64,000 bases of DNA. It comes from Allodiplogaster sudhausi. Lineage: Eukaryota; Nematoda; Chromadorea; Rhabditida; Diplogasteridae. Positions 34,476 through 44,965 of the stretch are shown piece after piece (the first letter of the stretch is position 1; each line of letters starts with the position of its first letter). A program made the translations under genes and the position numbers. Below the pieces are notes generated by a model. It had not been told where the DNA came from, did not search any database, and was given only the letters and a program-made list of their open reading frames with translations. The stretch lies in NCBI GenBank assembly GCA_945643635.1, contig CALZFC010000100.1, positions 451,501 through 515,500 of the forward strand, written 5' to 3'.

Positions 34476-37400
34476 ATGTTGCCGCAAGCCGCTCGAGTGG
34501 TGCTCTTTGTAGCCGTCGGCTTCTTCAATGTCATCGGCCTCTTTGGCAACATCTGCCTCATGCACGCGCACTGCGCGCACCCTTCAGGCAGGACCAAGTG
34601 TGGTTGGTAGGTCGGCCGTGACCCGGGGGCAGGAAAGTAAGGGGCCGTAAAAGGGGGGCAGGAAAGTAGGGGGCCGTAAAATGGGGGCAGGAAAGTAAGG
34701 GACCGTAAAATGGGGGCAGCAAAGTAAGGGGCCTTAAATGGGGGCAGGAAAGCAAGGGCCGTAAAATACGGCAGGAGCGTGAGGGTCCGTAAAATAGGGG
34801 CAGGAAAGTAAGGTCCGTAAAATGGGGGCAATAAAGTAAGGTGTCTTAAAGGAGATTCAAACTCATTAACTCCTACCACGATGTCACTGGTCGATGCATC
34901 CTAATTGCACCTTCTGATTTTTAGCTTAATAATTGAATAGGAATAACGGACTCGTTTAAGAAAAAAAATCAAGCGTGATTTGCAATGCCAAGCTGGCATA
35001 TTACGTTTATTATTTTTCTTTCTATTCGTTTGTTTATTATTGTTTGTTGTATAATATTTAATTTGCACAGGTTTTTACCCGAAGGTCACCTCCTTCTCCG
35101 AAGTACTGCCGCTTTCATGTAAGAATCGCATCAATCAGCGAAGCGCGACTCAAGCGAGTAAGCTTGGAATTTTCTTTTCTCCATTTTCTTTTTATACCTT
35201 TTATATTTCGATTATTTATATGCCTTTCTCGTTTTCTTTTAAACACAGTCTAAACTAAGTTTTATCCGCTTCAAACATGTTTACACTGTTAGAAGCAGTA
35301 TTGATACGGCGCTCTTTCATAGCCATTTGAAAGCTAACTTTTGGGGTTTTTCCGTAGGAAAATAGGCTTAACTATTTTGGTGAATTATTTCTTCTTGATT
35401 GATTCGCTCTCATTTCTAGCCTCCTCATGCACGCAAGAGCTGCAAGCACTCTTTGCCTGCCTCAAGAAGTGGGAGCTCGACGATAGGCCATGCGCGCCAC
35501 AGCACGCTTCCTACATGCAATGCGTGCATACGGCAGAGAAGGCTACATGCGAGTACCAGGAGGCCGCCAATAAGGTCGCCAAACTGTTTTTGTGTTAAAA
35601 AAACAATTAATACATCATTGAAATCTAGAATGGTTTTATGACGGCGCTTGGCGTTGTACTTGATCTGCAATCAGGATTACGATTACACAATTCTAGAAAG
35701 AAACATGAAGAAAGAGATTTTGAAACTCAAAATCTCTTTCTTCATGTTTCTTTCTAGAATTGTGTAATCGTAATCCTGATTGCAGATCAAGTACAACGCC
35801 AAGCGCCGTCATTGGCGCTGCACCAAGTTGAAGCTCTGAGAAGGCTTCGTCTGTTGTTTGTTCGTCAGCCGCTCTCTTCTCTTCACCTGTTCTCGCCTAC
35901 TTTCTACTCTACCGTCATCAGCCTATCAACTGTTGTGTCGTCTCTTCCCGAGTAAAGCTCAACAGTCGATTAGAAGAGAAGAGAGCCTGACGACTCGGCA
36001 TTCTGGCTATCCAACTTGCAATTTTCACCTGCCAGCAACATCCTTTGCTCCCTCTTTCCTCTTATTCATTGTTGTTGTTGATCGTGTTGTTTTGCAGGAA
36101 GAATACAGATGTCGGTTGATGGAGTGACTTGAATGGGAACATGTTCAAAGAGTTAATGCAACTTGTGGGAACTAAGGTAGTGGAGAGAGAGAGACATGGT
36201 GGGTGGTCGAGAACGAAAGGGTTGAAGAAGTTAAGATTGTGGTTAAAGGGGAAGACCAGCCTCTCATAAGAGGCCAGTTGTCGTCAGCAGGAGCATAAAT
36301 GAACACTTGTTTCTAATTTAAATGGAAACTTCGTTTAGAATATAACTTGCTACTAGATCAGTTGAACATTAAAACAAATCTGAGAATAAAAAATAAATGA
36401 AGCAACTATGCATTGGAAAAGAAAGCACAGAAATTGCACTTGAAAGAATGATTATTCGCGGCAACTGTACTTGATCCGTGGAATAGGAAATTGTGAATTG
36501 GTACAACCGACCATAAAGAAGGACACGGCCCTCGAGCGCGAGTACAAACAGGTCATTAATTCCCTGCGTCAGAGTACATTTTTCAAATGCAAATTCCTCG
36601 CTTATTTAATAAATTTCGACGTTCATGCTTCGACATTGTTATAGTTCAAGCAGTCCAAGTCCATTGCTTGCATCAAATAGACATCGAAAAAGTTGAGTTT
36701 CCAGCTCCTTTAAATGGGAGGCAGGAAAGCAAGGGGCCGTAAAATACGGCAGGAAAGTGAGGTGCCGTAAAATGGGCAAAATCGTAAGGGGCCGTAAAAT
36801 GGGATAAAAAATTAAAGAACCTTTCTCTGCAAAAGAGATAGAAAATAGGCGCTGAAAAATAGGGCGAAAAAAAAATATAGAAGGAGAAGCAAAAAAGACA
36901 GTCTTCTCTATTCAGGAATCTTGCTGTCCGCCCTTTGCTTCGTGCAATGTGTCTGCCTTCTATTCGAGTGGGTCAACGTCTTTTACGGCGTCACGAGCAT
37001 TCCGGTCTACAGGTGGAAATTTTAGCTTATACCAATATTAAAAAAAATAATAATAATAAATTATTATATCTTTAAAACTACCTTCTTGGTAAGGTCGACG
37101 GCGCAAACCAAGATGTCGATAAAACAAAACAAAAAAGTAAACATTGCCCAAACACCTTAAAAGAAGGTTGCTCAAAGAAAGACGGTTATGTGTGCCCGGA
37201 ATTTCGCACTCTCATTAGCGTGTGTGTGTGTGTGTGTGATGTTTTCATGTCTCAGCAGCTTTTCGTGCCCTGCGACATTGCACGTGAGAATGAGAGAGAG
37301 AGAGAGAGAGTTTAGCAGCACTCACATAGGCGGATACGCGCGGCAATTCGAATGTGCATTCAACTTCTTTTTTTTTCGGTGATGGCGCTCCTTTAACTAT

Positions 37401-39244
37401 CCATTTCGCTCATTCTCAGACGAGTCTGCTTCTGGATACTCTCGCCCTACATTGTCATGAACTGCCTCCAGACGGGCATCGCAGCCGCAATGTCATTTGA
37501 TCTCTTCGCATCGATCGCCTTTCCGATACAGTAATCTCGACCTGGCCAAGAGTAGACTAAACTACTATTGCCTTATCTAAAATTCTGCATTCATATTCAC
37601 TATTCTTTTATTTTAAATTAATTTTTTTTTAATAATATTTTATATCGAGCTATTCGCCTTTTACATACATAATAATGGAGAAGTAATGTACATATTGAAA
37701 AGAAGATTTAATTATTGTTTTTAATTTTTTTTATAAAGGCGCAGCACTTGTCAGACATCGATTCTGGTTTACGCGTCGCTACATCTTCGTCATATGCATT
37801 CCAGCCTATCTCCATGCCATATCGACAATGATCACAGGAATTGCGCTCCTCGATGACGCGCGCATTCAGCTGTGCAACCCGCCACTCGCACTCGGCGCAG
37901 CAACCAATGTACTATGGTAAGAAACGACACACACAAGAAAAAATACCATTGAAAACTAACGGTTACGGCTACGCGGTATTTAACGTCGAAGCACCTCACT
38001 TATGGTATTTACCCTTAAAAAAAGATGCAAGGAGGACGATTCCGCAATGTCTCCCGTCTCGAGTGACGGTAGTAGTGTGCGCATTTTGTAACGACTGCGC
38101 TGCAAATGAAGCTATCGCAAAATTTAAATGATGAGAAAAGCTAGTCGAGTTGTATGGGACCATTAAAAAACGATTGGACTCTTTAAGGTACGCCTGGCAT
38201 TTGCTCTTTGAAGCCTTCACCGTGCTCGCTCTGCTTCTCGCGTACGCCGCTATCTGGTACCGAACTCGCCGTTCGGCTGGCCGCCTCAATCGCAACTCCG
38301 TCCGCGGCGACATTGAGCAGAAGGCGCTTCGAAGTCTGTTCGCACTGCTAATATTCTATCTCGTCACCGGGTTCGACAATTTCTCAATTCGCAAAAAAAT
38401 GCGTTCTTTTTTGGCTGGTGTTCTTTTTTGGCACCGTCCCTTTTATTAAGCCTTTTTCTCTCATTGAACTAGTTTGAAGAGTAGCTTATTTTGAAATAAG
38501 GCAACAAAAGTGATATTGTTCACCATTTTCAATCAAATAATGAGAACGGAAATTTGCAGCTGCTCCACCACGATTGCATCCTGGATCCTATTGCTCTTTC
38601 GTGTCAACCGCGAGGTGCTCGATGACGTCCAAAGCTACGAAGTTGTTTGGCTCAAATCGAACTAATGTAAAATTTATTAATATAAACATTATATTGTCCT
38701 TATTACGTTTTGCCAGACGACAAAATGTGAAAGCTACTATACTACATTTCCACATTATACGTATTCATGTATTCAAATAATATTTTTAATAGAGAATAGA
38801 TACATATGTACATATAATAAAATTTATTGTAATCATTATTATATAAAAAAAAACTTTTTATTCGAATAATACAATCGGCCAATTATTAATGTTGTTCATA
38901 AGACAGGTCTTCGCAGCGCTTTGGTGCTATTCGCAAAACTACTACGTCTGTTGCCTACGATCCCGCGAATATAGGCGCATCTTCTGGCAGCAGGTGATAA
39001 ATATTTTTTTATTAAAAAAAATCGCGTGAAAAAAGACTTTAAGATGATTAATGACCTGTAGTAAAATTTTTTGAAACATATTTGTATGAATTGATCTGAC
39101 GTAAAAGGGGCCTTCAATGTGGAGCTTAAAATCTCTGCGTCTCTCGCTTTGAACACACTCTATTCTTGAGGATTGCGGTTGTTTGTAAATGTCCTTGAAC
39201 AGACTTGAATGTTGCAGTGGCGTGCCACTGTTTACGACACATGA
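34476..39244 (+). CDS. Srsx-like chemoreceptor (rhodopsin-type GPCR), complete
   Basis: Eight exons in phase: 34476-34602, 36916-37012, 37420-37530, 37755-37916, 38188-38370, 38560-38641, 38907-38993 and 39218-39244 (TGA), 291 residues, close to the usual Srsx length. Helix 1 has GLFGNICLMHAHCAHPS followed across the first intron by RTKCGILLSALCF, the GN and RSKC motifs of Srsx. Helix 3 ends in the position of DRxxxIxxP as FDLFASIAFPIQ; helix 4 is FVICIPAYLHAISTMI; the third loop has GDIEQKALRSLFALLIFYL; helix 7 carries SQNYYV and RSREYRRIF. Asp replaces the usual Arg pairing (FD instead of DR). The exon could begin upstream of the chosen ATG. Intron 1 holds two other gene features. Confidence 0.83.
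34625..34850. repeat. Minisatellite, unit GGGGCAGGAAAGTAAGGGGCCGTAAAAT
   Basis: About eight imperfect units of roughly 28 bases, purine-rich. A shorter array of the same unit lies at 36713-36805. Both arrays are in intron 1 of the Srsx-like gene and bracket the CHCHD1-like gene and the eL39 fragment. Confidence 0.8.
35071..35598 (+). CDS. CHCHD1/mS37-like twin CX9C protein, inside a receptor intron
   Basis: Exons 35071-35157 and 35420-35598 join in phase (A|CC) and end in TAA. The second exon has CTQELQALFAC and CAPQHASYMQC, a twin Cys-X9-Cys pair forming a CHCH hairpin with two disulfides. Spacing and the upstream basic stretch LPLSCKNRINQRSATQ resemble CHCHD1, the mitochondrial small-ribosome subunit protein mS37, imported by the Mia40 route. 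The protein seen is 88 residues; the start exon was not found (phase 1 entry at 35071). Other twin CX9C proteins remain possible. It lies on the same strand inside intron 1 of the Srsx-like gene. Confidence 0.65.
35638..35814. repeat. Near-perfect palindrome, ~87-bp arms
   Basis: Left arm ATGACGGCGCTTGGCG... (35638-35724) and right arm ending CGCCAAGCGCCGTCAT (35728-35814) are exact reverse complements as far as I could compare, with a 3-base centre (AAC). The arms contain the intron/exon boundary of an eL39 gene fragment. Confidence 0.9.
35786..35839 (+). pseudogene. Ribosomal protein eL39, last-exon fragment
   Basis: After an acceptor (ctgattgcag) the exon encodes IKYNAKRRHWRCTKLKL and stops at TGA 35837-35839. 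This is the C-terminus of eL39 (family ending NKIRYNSKRRHWRRTKLGL). The upstream exons for the first 33 or so residues are not present: the sequence to the left is the inverted copy of the same intron and exon start, then the CHCHD1-like 3' end. The Arg to Cys change in HWRC also points to a dead copy. Confidence 0.75.
35840..36915. other. Rest of the receptor's first intron
   Basis: Includes a second minisatellite array (36713-36805, same unit as 34625-34850). A short coding-like stretch KDTALEREYKQ with acceptor (ataaag) and donor (gtcatt) lies near 36514-36550, but it cannot be tied to any gene. Confidence 0.35.
37150..37405. repeat. MITE-like repeat (copy 5) with (GT)n and (GA)n
   Basis: Between AAAAGAAGGTTGCTCAAAG and TTCGGTGATGGCGCTCCTTTAAC in an intron of the Srsx-like gene. 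It keeps TTTCGCACTCTCATTAGCG and CACGTGAGAATGAGAG; (GT)n at 37209-37228 and (GA)n at 37290-37308 have expanded inside it. Confidence 0.55.
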
Positions 39245-39586
39245 CAACTTCCGTTTAAGATCGTTGCGATTGCGCGCGTCGTCTTTCGTGTGCGGCTGGA
39301 TCCGAAAAAGTTTGGCGACCCCCCGGCAAGCTCTACGAACGTACGTACATATACCATTCTCCCTCGCTCAATTTAACGTTATGGAATGACAAATAATATG
39401 TGATTTTCTTTAAAATGTTACATTATAAAAGTAATTATAATAATAATATTATGTTCATTCCCTGTATATCTCGTTTCATTGATGTCTAGAAAAATCTACA
39501 AAAAAAGCAGAATACTCATTCAGAGAAATAGAAATACAATTTGCAAAGATGACCCTAGATTCCATTTTTTTTCATCTTTTCTTCTA

Positions 39587-39621
<35 letters not shown>

Positions 39622-39636
39622 TTTCTGCTTCTTCAG

Positions 39637-40691
39637 AGAAGCCAAGGACAATTTCAGTGGACCCCACGTTCATCGAACTTATCTTCCAAATCCTCATCGA
39701 AATCCTACGCCAACTCCTCGACGACTTCTCCGCCCGCTCGTATTTCCTCGTGTCCATCGCCGGCCTCATTCCAGAAGAAAGCAAGAGCGAGCAGAACAGC
39801 ATTCAGATACGAAAGGAGGGACAGCCAGAGAGAACAAGAGCTGCGCGCTGTGCCTAAAGTTCGCATCGCTCTCTCATCGTGTTGAAACAAAGCTGGGGTC
39901 GCAAAGTACTTCTTTAAAGAAGCACGAACCTCAGCATGTGGCCTTGAGATTTGAGTGGCTTGAGATTTGAATCTTCCTGGCTATTCTAGTGATGTCTCTA
40001 TAAATCACTTGTGTCAGGCAGCCAAGTGAGTTTTGGCTCCTTTAAAGGATGGCGATGACCAAAAATTTTATTTGAGACTTGTCGAAAATGTTATGTGAGA
40101 AAATTGCCCTTTCGAACTCTCATATTTTTGTGCGATCTTCGAAATATGTATGTATGTAGCACGCGAGAATGAGAGAAAGGGCCTACTCGCACTGTGAACA
40201 CTGCTATCATAGCCCGCGTTAATTATTGTTCGGTGATCGTCCTCCTTTAAGTTATGCCTTGTTTAGAGCTGCCTATTTTGAAAGTATTTCTTTAAATCAG
40301 CGTCACGTGACATTCGCGCAGATAGCAAAAATCGTAATAAAAAAAACTGAATAGATTACATTTTCCTGACATTCTAGAAAAATACTCTCACTTTAGCATT
40401 TTGCTGCTAGCTTAATCGACTCTAAAATTGATAGATAATTTAATGTGACTTTCTTATGTTCAGCGTCGCGTGACATTCGCTCCCGATGAAGACGACTGCG
40501 TCGGTGACGAGTCGACAACGCTTTTCTCTAAAGAGAACGAAACCACCCGGGCACCGGGCAGCAAGAGCCGAATCGTAGTCGAAGCGAAGAGCGCGAAAGC
40601 GGTGCTGAAGAATCCGGTGGCGAAGACGAAGGTGAATTCCACCTCCGACGTGGAGGCACCGCTGGAGCTCGCGTCATCTGCCGCCCTCTAA
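39637..40691 (+). CDS. Unknown gene copy B, 3' part
   Basis: Two exons: a first one from the acceptor ttcag at 39636 (frame PRTISVDPTFIELIFQILIE, then LLDDFSARSYFL) and 40464-40691, which ends in TAA and encodes RRVTFAPDEDDCVGDESTTL and a lysine/alanine-rich tail. A possible donor at 39750 (CTC|GTGTCC) joins them in phase; without it the first exon runs to TAA at 39857. Comparison with copy A (31463-32486) shows an in-frame 15-base length change in the second exon, which supports its coding nature. No domain recognised; no membrane segment beyond a hydrophobic FIELIFQILIEIL stretch. 5' exons not found. Confidence 0.4.
40125..40252. repeat. MITE-like repeat (copy 6)
   Basis: Contains GTAGCACGCGAGAATGAGAGAAAGGG and ends TTCGGTGATCGTCCTCCTTTAAG. 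It sits in the intron of unknown gene copy B at the place matching copy 4. Confidence 0.6.
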
Positions 40692-41963
40692 CCAGAGGGA
40701 ATCGTCAGAAAACCGAATTTTTTTTAATCAAATTTATTTATTTATTCGAGCAGATTGTTTTCCGTCATTATTCCCTGGTGAGAAAATCAAACAAAAACAA
40801 ACAGCTTCGAGATGACTGATTTGTAAATGAATATTTAAAGAACATATTGCTGACTTTTGCGCTGATTATACTTAAGTGACATGTAAATATGCATGTAAAT
40901 CATTCATATGTATATACTTATACAAATACACATAAAGATCGAGCAGAATGCTTAGTTTTTTAAGCACTATTTTCATATAATTGACGACAACTCGCTTGGC
41001 CACACTTGATTAATTTTTTTAATTTTTTAAATTTTCTTTTTTGTTCTCAACTATGCACATATATCCAAGATACATATGTACATATGTAAAAACAAACGCT
41101 ACATTTTCAGGATTTACAATAGAATACAGAAACTAGAAGAAAATGAGCTATTTATTTCCGGCTTGGCTATTTATTTTCCAGATACACACAAATCACCTAT
41201 ACATATATGTAGTTACGCAGGATAATAAAGCTGATGAAAAATAAGGCGTACAAAAGGTGGAATATGTCTGATGGAAACTGTTGTTTTGTCTCCCGCGAGT
41301 ATGCATGAGAGCGTCTGTCCGCTATTCTGTTTCCACCTCAATGAACTGGCATTCCTAAATTCTCGTCTATTTTATGTACATATATCCTAGGTCAAGGCAT
41401 CCATCACCCCGCTGTTCGATTAGATCTTCAGTTGTAAATAAAGTGTAAACAGGTAACTCATTTAAACGAATATTGTTTTCAGTAAAATTTATCCAATAAA
41501 TGTAGCTTATTCTGCGCACATGCATTTAGCTTAACGTTGCAGAAAAGAAATACGATATGCTTTTCGCATGCACGTGAATTATGTAGTTTCAAGCACACTT
41601 ATGCATACTCATTTACGTCTGCATATGCAACGTTCCCATAACATATCATTCATTTCATTTTTTTTACGGGAGTTTTTGACGAAGTAGTGCCATTTTATTT
41701 GAAAAATCATGTGATAGTATCATGAAAAAATAGAATATGTCAAGCACGATAGTAATCGTAGTAAAATGCGTAGTTTATTGTTATCGTGTTTTATTCTCTC
41801 CGAACTCTTAAGAATCAACGTTCTCTGTTCAATTATAAACGCAACATCGTTTCCTAAGATAAATTTCCACATTTCTACTACGCGGTTAAACTATGAGGAT
41901 GAATATGAAAAACTGCACATTGTTATTTGAAAGTAAACTTTTCAAGGCAAGATATTCCGAGAA
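40692..41963. other. AT-rich intergenic stretch
   Basis: Several short ACATATGTACATATG-type runs. No exon or RNA gene supported. Confidence 0.5.
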
Positions 41964-43480
41964 ATGCTGCCTTCCGCATGCGAAACGGCGACGAAGAAGG
42001 AGGCGACCTTCATCGTGCAACTTATTAGGATTTCTTTCGGAACAGCATCGATTGCTCTTTCTCTTCTTATCATCGCTACTTTCATTTCGAGGAAATGCAA
42101 GTCGCCATACAATTCATTCTTCTACAACCTCTACGTCACCGGCTCCATCTTGGTACGCAATTGGCTAAATTTGTTGCAAATCATGCTTACTTTTTTATTA
42201 TCTGAATGCTTTAGAATCGATTGAAAAGTATCTACATTTGGATTTGGAATCTATATGCGAATTAATGTAAAATTATAACATGAATTTATATGCGAATTAA
42301 TGTAAAATTATGACATAAGTTTTGATGTAGAACATTCCACTATTCTGGCTGGACGTTACGCCCAAGGTGCTTGCGAATTCTCCCTGGTGCCCGTCAGTGA
42401 CTCCCTCGATGGCCACACCAAGTCACTGGAACATGCCCCTTCTGGCGGCGTCCTTCTGGATGAACACTCTTCACTTCATCATCACTCTCTTGTGCGCCCT
42501 TCACCGACTCACAATAGTCATCAATACGACAAGCAAGCCCATGGTTAGTCAATTTGGCGAATTCTTAATCTTACAGACAGAATAAAAATTATTTAATTTC
42601 AGTTTTGGGATCGGAATTCATGTACGTTCTCATTGTTGACAGTTGTTCTTCCCGTGCTATTATATTTTCCGCTTTTGCCGGTGGACAGTTATATAGGCGA
42701 CATCTACGGCGGAATGATTTCGTTCTACTATAAGAAGTGGATTCCTTGGGTTAGCGATGACATATGTACATATTTCTATGACTCGGCTTTTCAATTAATC
42801 TTTATTCTGATAAAGTATTCCTCAACGCTGACTCTTGCGATATCCTCGGGCGCAATGGGAATTCTTTCGGCCTTCGCGACTGCTGGAACAGTCATGCTGC
42901 CCACACTGAGAAGGCTAAAGAATACGGTATTCCTCAAATCTTGAATGTTAATGAACTGAGAAGGAGAAGACATTTCAGAGTCGGCAGAGAGAAGTATCCA
43001 AGACAGAACGAAAGCTTGCATTCGTTGGAGTAGTTCAGACTGCTACTGCACTTATAACCTTTTTTCTTTGGGTATGCAATACATAAACCTCTAGGAAACA
43101 CAAATAGCTTGGTGATAATTACAATATAAATTAGAAAGTAATGATATGAGAGCCCAATCAGCTGTACTCCAACATCTTCTTCTACACGGTGCGGGATCTG
43201 ACCTACATGGCAGAGGTTCACTTGGCTGCAAGTGTCTGCGGGGACGTTCATTCCTTCGCCGCCTCCTGGGCGTTACTTGCAACGTCTCCTAAACTACGGT
43301 CGGATGTCAGGCAAGTCACTCATTTAATTTAATATGTACAAATGCATTTTCAGTAAATCTACTATTCACCAAAGAATCTTTTTCAGAAGGTTCTTGGGAT
43401 TGCAGACAACAGATAGATGCATGAATACTGTAACCAGTCTAATAACACGTCCGGCAATGACTGCATCGACGATGATTTAG
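41964..43480 (+). CDS. Srg-like chemoreceptor, complete
   Basis: Six exons in phase: 41964-42152 (ATG), 42331-42543, 42603-42926, 42979-43071, 43153-43310 and 43387-43480 (TAG), 356 residues. Helix 1 ends before SPYNSFFYNLYVTGSIL, the SFFxLY stretch of Srg helix 2; helix 3 ends ALHRLTIVINTTSKPM (the NRM..V..P position); the next exon starts FWDRNSC at helix 4; the final helix has CGDVHSFAASWALLATSPKL. The intron after 43310 has a GC donor (TCAG|GCAAGT) while all others use GT. The last exon and the end of that intron were copied to 55544-55704 by the tandem duplication. Confidence 0.82.
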
Positions 43481-43591
43481 CTAACATTGTTTTGATTTTA
43501 TTCATAAAATTGTAAAAAAAAAATCTTAGTTGTTAGTTGAGAAATTAGTTCGCCTCATGGCTAGTTAATTTCTATCAGTTTCCCTGATATA

Positions 43592-43796
43592 TTAAAAGAG
43601 GGCGATCAACCACGATATTTAATGCAGGTTCAAATTTCCGCGTCTGATATGAGAGTACTCAAATTCTCTCGTACTTTTTTTCGCAAATAACACAAACCCG
43701 CTGCCTGAAACTAGAGAAAACTGCCTGAGAGAGTGCACAGGACCGAAGCAATTTAAATATCACATAATTTTTCAGTGATCGCCCTCCTTTACTACA
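43592..43796. repeat. MITE-like repeat (copy 7)
   Basis: The best-preserved inverted ends: TTAAAAGAGGGCGATCAACCACG at the left and CAGTGATCGCCCTCCTTTAC at the right, about 205 bp. Duplicated at 55816-56020. Confidence 0.65.
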
Positions 43797-44132
43797 CTCT
43801 AGGCAGACACCTCTGATGGTCTTTCAAATTGACGTTTGGAGTTCTCGTTGGAGATACATACTTGAGTGCGAGAACTTCTAAATTAATAGAATAATAACAT
43901 AATATTGCGTTAAATTAAAGCATTGTATGAGTTCCCTTCTTTTTGAAGTTATTTTCATAGATATTGGCTTCGTCATAGTGCAAATACCTGAAACTGAAAA
44001 ACTCAATCGATACAGTTATTACGTTTCAAGATCCTTCATGAGGCCAAATATTGTTCTTGGAACCATTTATGAATCAAATTCAAGGTGCAAATAGAATATT
44101 CCCGTTCTCTATGAATTACATATATTTCAACT

Positions 44133-44791
44133 GCCGCACGATTATTCTCCCTTGAGGACATGGACAAGTGTCTCGGATATGTCCAGGACATTTTCTGGGG
44201 TGGCAGACAAATGTCCCAGACACTAAGCAAAAGGCCTATGTTAATACACGGGTCTCGCATATGTCTTTGAAATGTCGCAGACACTTTTTGAAAATATTAT
44301 GTCCAAGACATCCAGAATGTCTGGGACAATGTCCAAGACATCCTGAGAAGGCGAGGGAGTGTACAATTTGAAGAGAGGCGAAACAAACACGCCGAATGTC
44401 ATTTCCTGTCTCCGAGACAAATCACTCCCCTCGCATATCATTCTTAACCGTCGCGTTCTATTTTGCTAATGCAGAGAGTGCATGTTAATTATTGTCCGAC
44501 ATAATTATTGTTTGTCTACGTGAGTTTTTTCAAGACTTCATAAGTCATCTTGCCTAGTTTCGCTCATAATGAGCGGTCCCTCTTCCCCTTGCTCACCCAA
44601 TTATGAAAAAATTGGATGACAAGTATGCATAAATGTATAAAAGTCAAATTTGGCACAAAATATTCCCTTTTTCTTGTGAAATATGTCCTTGACATGTCTC
44701 CCACGTGTCTCTAAAGTGTCTTGGACAATAAAATGTCTTGGACATGTCCAAGACGCTTGGCCATGTCCTCGAGGGAGAATAATCGTGCGGC
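44133..44791. mobile_element. 659-bp element packed with TGTCCAAGACA repeats
   Basis: Ends are inverted: GCCGCACGATTATTCTCCCT at 44133 and its reverse complement ending at 44791, continuing through GAGGACATGG with one mismatch. Both flanks inside hold ten or more copies of a palindromic 12-mer close to ATGTCC(A/C)AGACA, on both strands. No coding frame. Likely a non-autonomous DNA element with subterminal binding sites. Confidence 0.7.
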
Positions 44792-44965
44792 TGGATTCGT
44801 ATGCGGTGATTCTATATTAACATTTTAGCTGTGACATCAAAAAAGTAGCATTAAAATAATTTAGAGCAAATCTGCTGTTTTTCAGTCTAGTTGGTTTCAG
44901 TGATATGTACAAATATGAAACATAATGAGCTATCGATCGTAGTTCTGAGATCCACGCATGTTTTA

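Noticed and set aside
34625..34850. Possible CRISPR-like array
   Set aside because: Units are contiguous with no unique spacers; a eukaryotic minisatellite.
34442..34879. Minus-strand proline-rich frame of 145 codons
   Set aside because: It is the complement of the 28-base minisatellite.
44168..44441. Frames rich in SRICPGHF/CPRHPE-like repeats
   Set aside because: They are translations of the palindromic TGTCCAAGACA units.
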